A DNA stretch of 64,000 nucleotides, from assembly GCF_003073475.1 (NCBI RefSeq), contig NZ_CP029033.1, forward strand, positions 1,302,001 to 1,366,000, written 5' to 3'. Of the stretch, positions 18,119 to 29,612 are shown piece by piece. How positions within the stretch are numbered: the stretch's first letter is position 1; every line of letters starts with the position of its first letter. The notes beneath the pieces were generated by a model, which worked only from the letters and a program-made list of their open reading frames with translations, ran no database searches and was not told where the DNA came from. The position numbers were made by a program, and so were the translations under genes. This stretch comes from Actinobaculum sp. 313 (GTDB taxonomy: Bacteria > Actinomycetota > Actinomycetes > Actinomycetales > Actinomycetaceae).

Positions 18119-18212
18119 CGGCAGACTGGGTGGTGTGTTCCCTGCGGAATCAGAGACTTACTACAAGACGTATTCCTCGTACTGCTCATGCCGGGTAGGG
18201 CAATACGGTCTC

Positions 18213-18506
18213 CTAATTCCCGCTGGAGAGACGTTCGGCGACCTTGCCTTTTACATTGACGAAGGTGTCGCGGGCCCTGGAGCCGACGGTTGACGCGGTG
18301 CTTTTCAACTGCTGCCCAGCTTGACAGGCGGCCTTCTTAGCCTTGGCGATCCGTTCTTTGTTTTCAGGCTCGTCGAGCTTCTGCTGTACCGTTGTGGCGA
18401 CACTCCTGGCAGTTTGCGCGGTAGTGTCGGCGAGTTGCTTCGCCTTGTTGGTCGCGGTGTTTGCAAATTGCTTCGCCTTGTTGGCAAGAGAGTCGTTGTC
18501 AGCCAT
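18213..18506 (-). CDS. small Ala/Lys/Thr-rich helical protein
   Basis: This 97-residue protein is rich in Ala, Lys, Thr, Gln and Asp and has no Trp or Tyr. It contains imperfect repeats of about 11 residues (NKAKQFANTAT, NKAKQLADTTA), a pattern typical of amphipathic-helix proteins such as LEA-like or phasin-like stress proteins. No signal peptide is visible. GGAGG is correctly placed before the ATG. The function is unknown; the composition suggests association with a membrane, nucleic acid or protein surface. Confidence 0.7.
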   Translation of the reverse strand: MADNDSLANKAKQFANTATNKAKQLADTTAQTARSVATTVQQKLDEPENKERIAKAKKAACQAGQQLKSTASTVGSRARDTFVNVKGKVAERLSSGN

Positions 18507-18711
18507 CGTTACGGCGCCTCCTTAGTTGTGCCTCCACGGTGCCAATTCCATCGCAGCGGCGGTCACGATCTCCGTCCTATATACGCATACTACCCCGCGA
18601 ACGTCGATGGCGGACGGGGATAAGTGCAGGCTGAGGCGGAGTCAGCTGTCGGCGCAAGGGCACAGTCGTCAGCGTCGGCCGGGCGCAGAAGGCGTGTGTG
18701 TGAGCGTAACG

Positions 18712-18742
18712 ACACCGCGGTCCGCTTGGCGTACCGCGGTGT
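18712..18742 (-). terminator. hairpin downstream of the PfkB kinase
   Basis: A perfect 10-bp stem (ACACCGCGGT 18712-18721 with ACCGCGGTGT 18733-18742) and an 11-base loop lie 27 bases beyond the minus-strand PfkB stop. There is no T run in the direction of transcription. Confidence 0.55.
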
Positions 18743-18769
18743 GCGGGGCACCGGGCGCGATCTGCGCGC

Positions 18770-19672
18770 CTATTCTGGCGTGACCGTGCGGGGAGTGCCG
18801 ACCGACGACGTATGCGAGCCGCGTGACTCATTGGTGAGCGCCCAGCCAATGGCACCCAGACCGCGGACCGAGCGGCTGGCAATGTCGATGGCACCGGATA
18901 GCGCCTGCAGTTCGCTTTGCCCCGCGGCAAGGGCGGCTGTGAATGCCCCGTGCAACGCATCGCCCGCACCTAGCGTGTCGACGACCTGCGTCGCGGGTAC
19001 GTGCGGTACGGACAGTGAATAATACTTCCCACCGACAATGGCTTCCACCGGTTCGTTCCCGTTCGAGCGTGCCGCCAGAGTCATTCCGCGCCAGGCGAGC
19101 ATTTCCAGGAGTTGATCCTCGGCTCCGGGCAGGACGAAGTCGGCGGAGAAAATTCCGTGTGAGACATAGGGGAGAAGAGCAACGGTTCCGTCTTTGTATG
19201 ATCCGCCGTCGAAAACCACCGGAATACCGAGCTGCTGCGCAGTGCGCGCCAGGGGCAGTTGTACATCGGGAAGGTGTCCGTCGATAAGCAGAGCCGCAGC
19301 GTTATCAAGAACATCGGCAGATGGGAAAGTATGGCTGCGTCCACTGCTATTCGTTGATATAACCGTACGGTCGCCGCAGGCATCGATGGCGACGGCGGAT
19401 ATCGCCGGGTCCCCATCGCTTGCCAGGTCGATAGTGTGGACACCGCAGTCGTTGAGCCAACTCAAAGCCATCGTGCCGAAGACACCAGTGCCTATGGGTG
19501 AGATGAGTGTGGGCTCCGCACCCAGAATGGCGGCTATACGGGCTGCATTCGCTGCCGGCCCTCCCACATCGAGAAGGGCACCGTTTGCCACGACCTTCTC
19601 GTTGGCCGCTGGTACATGCTCAACATTTTGGATGAGGTCGATGGTCGTCAGACCACAGAAGACGGTTCGCAT
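18770..19672 (-). CDS. PfkB-family carbohydrate kinase
   Basis: This 300-residue ribokinase-fold protein starts MRTVFCGLTTIDLIQNVE. It has the N-terminal Gly motif VGGPAANAARIAAILGA near residue 38 and the C-terminal catalytic motif DTLGAGDALHGAF near 243, with the base Asp intact. These enzymes phosphorylate sugars, nucleosides or related alcohols; the substrate cannot be assigned. The start has no ribosome-binding site but lies seven bases after a TAGGCT -10 element, so it is probably leaderless. It is divergent from pheS. Confidence 0.88.
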   Translation of the reverse strand: MRTVFCGLTTIDLIQNVEHVPAANEKVVANGALLDVGGPAANAARIAAILGAEPTLISPIGTGVFGTMALSWLNDCGVHTIDLASDGDPAISAVAIDACGDRTVISTNSSGRSHTFPSADVLDNAAALLIDGHLPDVQLPLARTAQQLGIPVVFDGGSYKDGTVALLPYVSHGIFSADFVLPGAEDQLLEMLAWRGMTLAARSNGNEPVEAIVGGKYYSLSVPHVPATQVVDTLGAGDALHGAFTAALAAGQSELQALSGAIDIASRSVRGLGAIGWALTNESRGSHTSSVGTPRTVTPE

Positions 19673-19678
19673 GGCACT

Positions 19679-19684
19679 AGCCTA
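19679..19684 (-). promoter_or_regulatory. -10 element of the leaderless PfkB promoter
   Basis: On the minus strand TAGGCT ends seven bases before the ATG whose first base is 19672. No Shine-Dalgarno sequence fits between them. Confidence 0.6.
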
Positions 19685-19716
19685 GTTGCAGCCCAGGCGC
19701 TCGGGCAGGCGGCTGA

Positions 19717-21042
<1,326 letters not shown>

Positions 21043-21043
21043 G

Positions 21044-23644
21044 ATGCCGCTTATTCCGATTGGTTGGCTTGGCGCTCATGTTGAGCTGCCGGAAGATCTG
21101 ACGCCGCAGCAGCTCGCCGCCTCACTGGTGCGCGTCGGTTTGGAGGAAGAAGCCATTCACCCGGCGGAGGTTACTGGTCCCGTCGTCGTCGGGCGCGTGC
21201 TAACCCGGCAGGCGAAGGAACAGTCGAACGGCAAAGTGATCAACTACTGCCGTGTCGATGTGGGAGTTCATAACGACAGCCCCGGCACCGGGAAGGAGCC
21301 GAGTGAGCTGCCCTCACGGGGCATAATCTGTGGTGCGCACAACTTTGATGCCGGGGACTACGTGGTGGTATCGCTGCCGGGTGCGGTTTTACCCGGTGGG
21401 TTTAAGATCTCCGCTCGCAAGACCTACGGGCATATTTCGGACGGGATGATCTGTTCGGCCCGTGAGCTGGGCATTGGCGAGGATCACGCTGGGATCATCG
21501 TACTGGCGAAGGCCGACGACGCCGCCGCGATTGCGGCATTGCCCGAGCCTGGCAGCGACGCTCTGCCGTTGCTCGGCGTCGCGGGCGAAACGCTCGAAAT
21601 CAACATCACACCCGACCGCGGCTATTGCTTTTCCATGCGCGGGGTGGCACGCGAGTACCACCACGCCACGGGTGCAGTCTTCACTGATCCGGGCCTGGCG
21701 GAGAATCTGCCGACACCGCTTCCTGCTGCCAACCCCGACGGTTTCCCGGTTGTGGTGGAAGATGACGCACCGATCCATGGTCGGCCTGGATGTGATCGTT
21801 TTGTCACACGGGTGGTGCGCGGTGTCGACCCGCAGGCCCAATCCCCGAAGTGGATGCGGGACCGGCTGACGCAGGCGGGGATGCGTCCGATCTCACTGAT
21901 CGTTGATGCGACGAACTACGTCATGTTGGATCTCGGTCAACCGTTGCACGCGTATGACCTTGACACGGTCGTAGGCCCGCTTGTGGTGCGGCGTGCACGG
22001 GACGACGAGCACCTGGTCACCCTCGACGATGTGGACCGCGCGCTCGACCCGGAGGATCTACTCATAACCGATTGTTCCGGAGGGCATGGTGCGCGGGTGC
22101 TCGGCCTGGCGGGAACCATGGGCGGCGCTGATACGGAAATTGCTTCCGCAACGACCAATGTGCTCATTGAGGCGGCCCATTTTGACGCCGTGTCCGTTGC
22201 CCGCACTGCCCGGCGTCATAAGCTTCCCAGTGAGGCTTCGAAGCGCTTTGAACGGGAGGTCGATCCACTGGTGGCACCTGTGGCCGCGCAGGCCGTGGTT
22301 GACATTCTTGTGCAGTACGGCGGCGGCGTGGCGGGCACCGAGGTCACCGACTACTGTGAGATCACACTGCCGGAGGTGATCGAATTTCCCCTGTCCGAGG
22401 TCGAGCGCCTCACCGGCTTACGAGTCGACGCCGAGCGTATCGTCACGATCCTCGCCGACATCGGCTGTACCGTCGCCGCAGGAGCTTCGCCGGGCGTCGT
22501 TACCGTTACGCCACCGAGCTGGCGGCCGGACCTTGTTGCTCCGGCAGACTATGTGGAAGAAGTGGCACGCATTATCGGCTACGACAATATTGACAGCCTG
22601 TTGCCACAAGCCGTTGTCGGCCGGGGTCTGACCACAAAGCAACGCCAACGCCGCGATATTATGCGCGCACTGGCCGAGCAGGGGTGGGTACAGAGTCTCT
22701 CATATCCCTTCATTTCTACCGCTAGCATCGACAAACAGGGCATTTCCGAGGACGATACCAGGCGCCTTGCCATACGGTTGAAGAATCCGTTACAGGAAGA
22801 GGCGCCGTATATGCGCACATCCTTGCTGGACTCTTTGCTGGACACGGCCCGGCTCAATGTTTCTCGCAGCAATCCGGTAGTTGCCGTGTGCGAGGACGGA
22901 GTTGTGACTCATCCGCTTGACTTGGGGCAGGCCGAGCAGCCCGGCGTCGGCGAACGGCCGAGCGATGCGCAAATCGCTACGCTGTTGGAGGCGATTCCCC
23001 GCCAGCCGCATCATATTGCGGGTGTGGCCTGTGGGCCGGCCACCGAAGAAAAGACGGGGTTACAGGCGATTGTTTGGGACTGGCGTGATGCAATCGAAGC
23101 GGTCAAGACCGCTGCCCGCACCATTGGTGTGGAGTTGGCCGTGAGCGCCGACGAGCGTGCTCCTTGGCATCCCGGACGATGCGCCAAATTGACTCTCAGT
23201 GGCGATGCGAATTCCGACGCTGTGATCGGATGGGCGGGAGAACTCGCACCCGCTGCATGCAAGGCATTTGAGCTGCCGACACGGTCCATTGCCTTTGAGC
23301 TGGATGCCGATGCGCTGTGCGCGGGCCGTGGCAGTGCAGAGGTACAGGTGGAGCGGATCTTTACGAATCCTGTGGCGAAGGAGGATATTGCTCTTGTCGT
23401 TGATGAGGGCGTCACCGCCGCCGAACTTGAGGCGACGATCCGCGCTGCGGCCGGAGAGTATCTGGAGGACGTACGACTCTTTGACGTCTACACCGGCGAA
23501 CAGGTCCCGGACGGCAAGAAGTCGTTGGCCTTTGCGCTTCGACTTCGCGCGGACCATACGCTTAGCGCCGAGGAGACCGCACGCGTGCGTAAACGCGTTA
23601 TCAAACAGGCGGAAAAGCGTTTCAACGCCGAATTGAGGGCGTAA
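21044..23644 (+). CDS. pheT: phenylalanyl-tRNA synthetase beta subunit
   Basis: This 866-residue protein shows the full bacterial PheT architecture: an N-terminal EMAP-type tRNA-binding domain (about residues 40-150), the B3/B4 editing domain (about 210-400), B5 (about 410-480), the catalytic-like core and a C-terminal ferredoxin-fold anticodon-binding domain (about 770-866, FTNPVAKEDIALVVDEGV). The ATG at 21044 has AAGGGGAAAC upstream. A strong bidirectional terminator follows 16 bases after the stop. Confidence 0.96.
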   Translation: MPLIPIGWLGAHVELPEDLTPQQLAASLVRVGLEEEAIHPAEVTGPVVVGRVLTRQAKEQSNGKVINYCRVDVGVHNDSPGTGKEPSELPSRGIICGAHNFDAGDYVVVSLPGAVLPGGFKISARKTYGHISDGMICSARELGIGEDHAGIIVLAKADDAAAIAALPEPGSDALPLLGVAGETLEINITPDRGYCFSMRGVAREYHHATGAVFTDPGLAENLPTPLPAANPDGFPVVVEDDAPIHGRPGCDRFVTRVVRGVDPQAQSPKWMRDRLTQAGMRPISLIVDATNYVMLDLGQPLHAYDLDTVVGPLVVRRARDDEHLVTLDDVDRALDPEDLLITDCSGGHGARVLGLAGTMGGADTEIASATTNVLIEAAHFDAVSVARTARRHKLPSEASKRFEREVDPLVAPVAAQAVVDILVQYGGGVAGTEVTDYCEITLPEVIEFPLSEVERLTGLRVDAERIVTILADIGCTVAAGASPGVVTVTPPSWRPDLVAPADYVEEVARIIGYDNIDSLLPQAVVGRGLTTKQRQRRDIMRALAEQGWVQSLSYPFISTASIDKQGISEDDTRRLAIRLKNPLQEEAPYMRTSLLDSLLDTARLNVSRSNPVVAVCEDGVVTHPLDLGQAEQPGVGERPSDAQIATLLEAIPRQPHHIAGVACGPATEEKTGLQAIVWDWRDAIEAVKTAARTIGVELAVSADERAPWHPGRCAKLTLSGDANSDAVIGWAGELAPAACKAFELPTRSIAFELDADALCAGRGSAEVQVERIFTNPVAKEDIALVVDEGVTAAELEATIRAAAGEYLEDVRLFDVYTGEQVPDGKKSLAFALRLRADHTLSAEETARVRKRVIKQAEKRFNAELRA

Positions 23645-23660
23645 GTCGCGCTGCGTAAGG

Positions 23661-23694
23661 AAGAGGGCCGGGCAGTTTCTTGCCCGGCCCTCTT
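23661..23694. terminator. bidirectional terminator, pheT / deaD
   Basis: A perfect 14-bp stem (AAGAGGGCCGGGCA 23661-23674 with 23681-23694) has a 6-base loop. It lies between convergent pheT and the DEAD-box gene, with short T and A stretches on the outer sides. Confidence 0.9.
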
Positions 23695-23702
23695 GCTATT
23701 CG

Positions 23703-25772
23703 TTAGTAGTCACGCTGATTGTTGCGGTTACCTCCGGACCGCTTGCCGTAACCGCGCCCGGCGGAGGAACTGCGGCGCCCATAGCCGACTCGATCATCGC
23801 GGTAGGAGGAACCACGCGTAGAGCGACCGTTACCGCCGGCACGAGAGCGATCCGTGCGCGAATATCCGCCTCTCTCATAGCGACGATCCTTATCTCCGAA
23901 GCGTGTGCGCCCCCGGCCCGCCTGGTCGCCGCCACGGGAGCGGAATCCGGTACGGTCTTCGCGGCGGCGGTTACCGCGGTCTCTACCGCCTTCGCGCCGG
24001 TCGCTACGTCCCGCATCATCACCGTGGCGCGTATCCGAATGACGCGGACCGGTATCCTCGGTGATGCGCAACTCACGCCCGGAAACGCGCGCCTGCGCGA
24101 TGCGGCGCCGTGCTTCGGGGGAGAGGGGAACACCGATTTCGACCAGCGAGAAGGTGGGGAAGATGTCAATATGCCCCAGATCGGAACCGGAAATCCCACC
24201 TTCACCGGTAATCGCGCCGACGATTGCCCCGGGTTTCACGCGATCCTTGTGACCGACTTCCACACGGTAACGTACCGCGTTTTCCAGTGTGGGCTGCGAA
24301 CGCCGCTCCTTGCGCTCCCACCCACGGCTTCGTTCGGGTTCTCGGACCGTGAGACTTTCGGGTTCCTCGTCAGCCGCTGGTCCCGGATCGCGCACGCCGA
24401 TGGCCAGAAGTGCCAGGATCAGATCGTCGCGGCTGAAAGGTTCTGGTGCGGTGGACTCGCGTTCATCAAACTGCTCCATGACCTCGCGGTATACGCCGAG
24501 CCGACCGTTCGCGAAGCGCTGCCGCGCCTTATCGAGCAGCTTGTAGGCGCGAAGTTTGGACACCTCGGCGGCGGTGGGCAGTTCCACCTGCTCCATATGT
24601 GAAGACGTCTGCTTTTCAATACGGCGCAGACGCGCTCTTTCCTTCGGCGTGACAAAGGTAAGTGACTCACCGGTGCGCCCCGCGCGGCCGGTACGGCCAA
24701 TGCGATGAACATATGTATCCGTCTCACGCGGAACATCAAAGTTCACAACGAGTCCGATTCGGTCCACATCAAGACCGCGTGCGGCGACGTCGGTTGCGAC
24801 GAGCACGTCAAGTGTCCCGTCGCGCAGGCGCGCGACGAGCCGCTCCCGGTCACGCTGTGCAACATCACCGGAGAGAGCAGCGGTGGAGACGCCGCGCGCT
24901 CCCAGCTCAATGGCCAGGTCTTCAGCGGTGGCCCGAGTTCGCACAAAAACAAGTGCAGCGTCCGCCTCGGAAACGGCTAGGACTCGAGCCAGGGCACCAA
25001 TTTTGTGGCGCTGGGGCACAACCGCGAAGGTCTGGTGCACGGTGGCCACGGTGGAGGCCGGGCGGGAGATCGTCACTTCGACCGGTTCTCTGAGATGCCG
25101 CTCGGCAACGCGCCGGATCGGCGGCGGCATGGTGGCGGAGAAGAGAGCCGAGATACGCTCGGACGGTAGGGCCCCGGCTATGCTCTCCACGTCTTCGGCA
25201 AAGCCCATGCGCAGCATTTCGTCGGCTTCGTCGAGAACAAAGTAGCCAACCCCGTCCAGTTGCAATGCGCCGCGGTCCATGAGGTCCATAATCCGGCCGG
25301 GAGTGCCGACCACAACCTGTGCCCCGTTCTCCAGCGCCCGCAGTTGCGGGCCGTAGGGCGCACCGCCGTAGACCGCCACTACTTCGACATTTCGGGAATG
25401 AGCGGCGAAGGACTCCACCGCCTCCGCACCTTGCATGGCAAGCTCGCGGGTGGGCGCGAGGACGAGAGCCTGCACCCGCTCGGACTCAGGATCGATATGC
25501 GCCAGTAGCGGTAGTGCGAAGGCCGCCGTCTTTCCGGTACCGGTTTGCGCCACACCGACGACGTCGCGTCCGGCCATGAGAGGGGGAATCGCCTTTGCTT
25601 GAATGGCAGTCGGAGAAAGGAAACCGCGATCGGTCACGGCGGCGAGCAGATCCTCTGGCAGATCGAGGTCGGCGAAGGAAAGATCGGTGGAATTAATATC
25701 ATCGGCGCTAGTGGCTGGGGAGTCGACGTCGTCGACCGGCACGCCCGCGGGCACCGTTAATGGCTCAGACAT
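23703..25772 (-). CDS. deaD: DEAD-box RNA helicase with Arg/Gly-rich tail (DeaD/CsdA type)
   Basis: This 689-residue ATP-dependent RNA helicase of superfamily 2 has the Q motif region LSFADLDLPEDLLAAV, Walker A AQTGTGKT, DEAD in VLDEADEML, SAT and HRIGRTGRAG. A DbpA-like RNA-binding domain follows (VRYRVEVGHKDRVKPGAIVG), then about 110 residues rich in Arg, Gly, Ser, Asp and Tyr. Such tails bind RNA and favour condensates. I start at the ATG 25772 (MSEPLTVPAGV). An in-frame upstream frame reaches 25850, but its residues look unlike the family. The likely role is ribosome assembly or mRNA turnover. Confidence 0.93.
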   Translation of the reverse strand: MSEPLTVPAGVPVDDVDSPATSADDINSTDLSFADLDLPEDLLAAVTDRGFLSPTAIQAKAIPPLMAGRDVVGVAQTGTGKTAAFALPLLAHIDPESERVQALVLAPTRELAMQGAEAVESFAAHSRNVEVVAVYGGAPYGPQLRALENGAQVVVGTPGRIMDLMDRGALQLDGVGYFVLDEADEMLRMGFAEDVESIAGALPSERISALFSATMPPPIRRVAERHLREPVEVTISRPASTVATVHQTFAVVPQRHKIGALARVLAVSEADAALVFVRTRATAEDLAIELGARGVSTAALSGDVAQRDRERLVARLRDGTLDVLVATDVAARGLDVDRIGLVVNFDVPRETDTYVHRIGRTGRAGRTGESLTFVTPKERARLRRIEKQTSSHMEQVELPTAAEVSKLRAYKLLDKARQRFANGRLGVYREVMEQFDERESTAPEPFSRDDLILALLAIGVRDPGPAADEEPESLTVREPERSRGWERKERRSQPTLENAVRYRVEVGHKDRVKPGAIVGAITGEGGISGSDLGHIDIFPTFSLVEIGVPLSPEARRRIAQARVSGRELRITEDTGPRHSDTRHGDDAGRSDRREGGRDRGNRRREDRTGFRSRGGDQAGRGRTRFGDKDRRYERGGYSRTDRSRAGGNGRSTRGSSYRDDRVGYGRRSSSAGRGYGKRSGGNRNNQRDY

Positions 25773-26108
25773 GTACATACCTGTGGTTGCTGGTCCAGCG
25801 CGCGCCACGAAGCAGACACTGCGCGCCTGCCGCACACACTCTTGACACATCCACGGCAGAAAGGCTGGGGCGCGAATGCGCCTCGTAGATTCTAGCTGGT
25901 CGCATGCGGCTACCGCCGCAGTGTGCCGGTGAAATAGGGCACGCGGGATCGAAGGTGACGCTGCTTGTAGCCGTCTCGTATTCGCGCAGCTAGTTTGGCG
26001 TGGGCGGCCTGCACGGTGGCTGAGAGTGTGGTTGGGTTAACAAGCGGAAACTAGAGAAAGCCAGAGGCGTCGCCGTGGGCGCCGAAGAGGAATCGGGGCA
26101 AGCCCCGT
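25773..26108. promoter_or_regulatory. 336-base gap upstream of deaD
   Basis: No gene is present. On the minus strand TAGAAT at 25894-25889 is a possible -10 for deaD, which would give a leader of about 110 bases. A compact hairpin CGGGGC-aa-GCCCCG (26094-26107) just beyond the MFS stop may contribute to termination. I see nothing else. Confidence 0.4.
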
Positions 26109-27538
26109 CTATTGCTCGTGGTCGGCAGCGAGAGACGCGCGCTGCTGCGCCTCCTCCCGTGAGCCGGGATGTGGTTGAACGCGCCGCGCAACCATAACTG
26201 CCATAAGCATGACAAGTGCGATGCCACCAAATACAGTGGCAAATGCCGCAGACTCCTGCGGCATGACGAGGGCAAAGGCGATTCCGCCAATTGCCACACA
26301 GAAAGCCGACCCCAGGGTATCGGCCAACTGCAGCGCCGAGCTTGTGCGCCCCTGATTCTCCGGTGCAGTCAGGGAGAGGCCGTGCACCGTCATCGCCGGG
26401 TAAGACAGGCCGATTCCTAGACCGGATATGGTCCATCCGGCAAGGACGACCAGTCCGGTTACCTCGGGGAAGCTACCCGGGAGGACAACAAGGATGCCGA
26501 AAAGCTGGATGAAAGCTCCAGTCACTGCGAGTCTGCGTCGTCCGGAGAAGGAGGTGATTCGGCCCTGGATTGCAGAGCCGATGGCCCAGGTGACCGAACC
26601 GACGGTAAGGATCAGACCGGCCTGGGCGGGGTTCCAGCCGTGGACGTCTTGCAGGAGGAGCGGCAAAAAGGCTTCGATCCCAATGAAACTCCCGTTGATC
26701 AACCCGCGCAGCAACACTGTTGATGCCAAGCCGCGGCGCGATATAAAGGTGCCGAGCGGCAATAGTGGCTGGATGGAGACGAAGGCAATCACAGTGGCCA
26801 GGGCAATGACGGTTATCAGCCAGGCGGAAAAGGAATCGGACGGCGTGCCGGATACAGCTTGGAGTACGCCGACGGCAATGCCGGCGATTAACGCGGGCAT
26901 GGCGCTTCGCCGCAGCTCTGAGCGCGTAGTGGGTGTGGTCTCGTACGGAATTGTGCGGGTTGACATGACCAGTGAAGGAGCGGCCAGCAAGAGCACCGCC
27001 GGTACCACTCCGAAAACAATACGCCAGGAGGCGTGTTGGACGATAAATCCCGCCACAGCGGGACCGACAATCGCGGGTACTACCCAGGCAGCGGCAAAGG
27101 CGGCGAAAAAACCCGGCTGACGAGACGGGCGCACGTTGTAGCCCACCATGGTGTACAGCGGAACGACGACGAGCCCTCCGCCCAAACCCTGAATGGCTCG
27201 GCCCAGGATGAGGACGTAGGCGTTGGGCGCGATGGTGCACACGAGGAGACCCGTGAACAGAGCGGCGACGCCGGTGTAGAGGCATGACTGCGGACTCTTT
27301 GTATCGGACCACGGCCCGCCAGCGCGGTGGTAATGAGCTGCCCTGCCATGGGAACGCCCATCGCCAGGGCGTAGAGATTCTTGCTGTCGAGCGAACGCAT
27401 GACGGTTGGCATGGCAGTCGCAACGGCGATAGCCTCGAAGGCGACTACGGTGATTAGTCCTACGGCCAGAACCCGTAGGCTCCACTCCTGCCGTCGGTTC
27501 AAATAGTTCCGCGGTCCCTCGTCGCGTGTAACGCTCAC
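26109..27538 (-). CDS. MFS transporter, multidrug-exporter type (frameshifted)
   Basis: Joined, the two frames encode about 476 residues with roughly 14 hydrophobic segments, as in the DHA2-like drug:proton antiporters. The first segment is [20 protein letters not shown] and the family motif A region follows. The frame breaks near 27305-27318; one added base gives [20 protein letters not shown], the expected loop. I start at the GTG at 27538, preceded by GAGGAGG five bases upstream. The substrate is unknown, and no regulator gene is adjacent. Confidence 0.85.
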
Positions 27539-27687
27539 CCGTGCCTCCTCAATACGTGCCAATCGGCTATTCTCGCAGAAGCTTGGGCGCGAGCGCTACC
27601 ATGGTCGAGCGGCTGTCGCCCGTCTCGCGGTGGCCGGGCACCCGCTCGTCTCGCGGGTGCGAACATACAACAGAAAGAGGTAACAGC

Positions 27688-29508
27688 GTGCTGCGTACGC
27701 ATAACGCCGGCTCCCTACGGGCCGCCGACATCGGCTCCACCGTCACACTCGCCGGATGGGTGGACCGGCGCCGCGATCACGGCGGGATTGCTTTTATCGA
27801 CCTGCGAGATGCCTCCGGTATCGCACAGGTAACCATCCGCGAAGAGGTCGCCCACGAATTGCGTAGCGAATACTGCCTGCAGGTGATGGGCGTGGTGCGT
27901 GAGCGACCCGAGGGTAACGCCAATGCCGCCCTGGCCACCGGTGACATCGAGGTTGAAGCCGACACCGTCAATGTCCTCAACCCCAGTGCACCGTTGCCAT
28001 TCCAGGTGTCGGACCACGCCGAAGGCGCCAGTGACGTCAGCGAGGAGGTGCGCCTGAAGTACCGCTACGTTGACTTGCGCCGCAGTAGTGAACAACATGC
28101 GCTCAGGCTGCGGGCAAAGGTGAACCAGGCGGCGCGGCGTGTGCTCGATGCGGAGGATTTCGTAGAGGTGGAAACGCCCACCTTGACTCGATCTACTCCC
28201 GAAGGGGCGCGCGATTTTCTGGTGCCCGCGCGACTGAATCCAGGAACCTGGTATGCGCTTCCGCAGTCGCCACAGCTTTTCAAACAATTGCTCATGGTGG
28301 CCGGAATGGAACGGTACTACCAGATCGCCCGCTGTTACCGCGACGAAGACTTCCGCGCGGATCGACAGCCGGAATTCACCCAGTTGGACGTTGAGATGTC
28401 CTTCGTCGAGCAAGACGATGTCATCGCCGTCGCGGAGAAGGTCCTGCAGGAAGTTTGGGCACAGATCGGATACGAACTGGTCACCCCGGTCCCTCGTATC
28501 ACATACGCCGATGCGATGGCCCGGTTCGGCTCCGACAAGCCGGACCTACGTTTCGGATGCGAACTGGTGGATCTGACGGAGTTCTTCCGCGACACGCCAT
28601 TCCGCGTGTTCCAGAACCCCTATGTTGGTGCCGTCGTCATGCCCGGAGGCGCCTCCCAGCCGCGGCGTACCTTCGATAAGTGGCAGGAGTGGGCCAAGGC
28701 GCGAGGAGCCCGTGGCCTCGCATATGTGACCATTGCCCAGGACGGCACGCTCGGCGGTCCGGTTGCGAAAAATATCTCGGATGCCGAGCGGGCGGGGCTG
28801 GCCGAGTCCACCGGGGCGCAGCCCGGAGACTGCATTTTCTTTGCGGCCGGTGAACCGACCGCTTCACGTGAACTTCTTGGAGCTGCGCGCCTGGAGATCG
28901 GTCGGCGCTGCGGCCTGATTGATCCGAATGCTTGGGCGTTCACCTGGGTCGTCGACGCTCCGCTGTTTAAGCCGGCGGCGCAGGCGCAGGCGGAAGGCGA
29001 TGTGGCACTTGGCTCAGCATGGACGGCCGTGCACCATGCGTTCACCTCGCCGAAGCCGGAGTGCATGAAGACTTTTGATACGGATCCCGCTAGCGCACTC
29101 GCCTACGCCTACGACATTGTCTGCAACGGCAACGAAATCGGTGGCGGCTCCATCCGTATTCATCGGCAGGACGTCCAGGAGCGCGTCTTCCAGGTTATGG
29201 GTCTGAGTGAGGAGGATGCGCAGGAGAAATTCGGCTTCCTGCTCAATGCGTTCAAATTCGGAGCGCCGCCCCACGGTGGAATCGCCTTCGGCTGGGATCG
29301 TATCGTTGCACTCTTGTGCGGTGCACCATCCATTCGGGATGTCATCGCCTTCCCAAAGATCGGTGCCGGCTGGGATCCGCTGACCGATGCCCCGGCGCCG
29401 ATCACTGCCACGCAGCGTAAAGAGGCGGGTGTCGATGCAAAGCCGAAGAAGCGAGGTCTCCAAGCGAACGCTGTTAGCGATCCGTCTACCAGCGAAAACG
29501 CCTCATGA
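27688..29508 (+). CDS. aspS: aspartyl-tRNA synthetase
   Basis: This 606-residue class IIb synthetase has an N-terminal OB-fold anticodon domain ([13 protein letters not shown]), motif 1 around [18 protein letters not shown], motif 2 [16 protein letters not shown] near residue 215, the bacterial GAD insertion and motif 3 GIAFGWDR near 532. It charges tRNA(Asp). Actinobacterial enzymes are often non-discriminating and work with GatCAB on tRNA(Asn), which cannot be judged here. The GTG at 27688 follows AGAAAGAGG. The C-terminus has a short charged extension. Confidence 0.95.
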   Translation: MLRTHNAGSLRAADIGSTVTLAGWVDRRRDHGGIAFIDLRDASGIAQVTIREEVAHELRSEYCLQVMGVVRERPEGNANAALATGDIEVEADTVNVLNPSAPLPFQVSDHAEGASDVSEEVRLKYRYVDLRRSSEQHALRLRAKVNQAARRVLDAEDFVEVETPTLTRSTPEGARDFLVPARLNPGTWYALPQSPQLFKQLLMVAGMERYYQIARCYRDEDFRADRQPEFTQLDVEMSFVEQDDVIAVAEKVLQEVWAQIGYELVTPVPRITYADAMARFGSDKPDLRFGCELVDLTEFFRDTPFRVFQNPYVGAVVMPGGASQPRRTFDKWQEWAKARGARGLAYVTIAQDGTLGGPVAKNISDAERAGLAESTGAQPGDCIFFAAGEPTASRELLGAARLEIGRRCGLIDPNAWAFTWVVDAPLFKPAAQAQAEGDVALGSAWTAVHHAFTSPKPECMKTFDTDPASALAYAYDIVCNGNEIGGGSIRIHRQDVQERVFQVMGLSEEDAQEKFGFLLNAFKFGAPPHGGIAFGWDRIVALLCGAPSIRDVIAFPKIGAGWDPLTDAPAPITATQRKEAGVDAKPKKRGLQANAVSDPSTSENAS

Positions 29509-29524
29509 AGCGGCAGTAATCGCC

Positions 29525-29591
29525 TATAATATGTGACGTGGGCCACTGTAACCACACAGCCGCCTTGTACTACGGCTGACGGTGGTCCACG
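29525..29591 (+). promoter_or_regulatory. TATAAT promoter and 5'-terminal hairpin of the GlsB-like gene
   Basis: A consensus -10 TATAAT (29525-29530) predicts transcription from about 29537. That base begins a large stem-loop: 10 bp (29537-29546 with 29582-29591, one G-T pair) enclosing a second 6-bp stem (29557-29562 with 29573-29578). The leader of about 76 bases ends with AGAAAGGGC before the ATG. Confidence 0.6.
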
Positions 29592-29612
29592 ACAACAGAA
29601 AGGGCAATAGAC

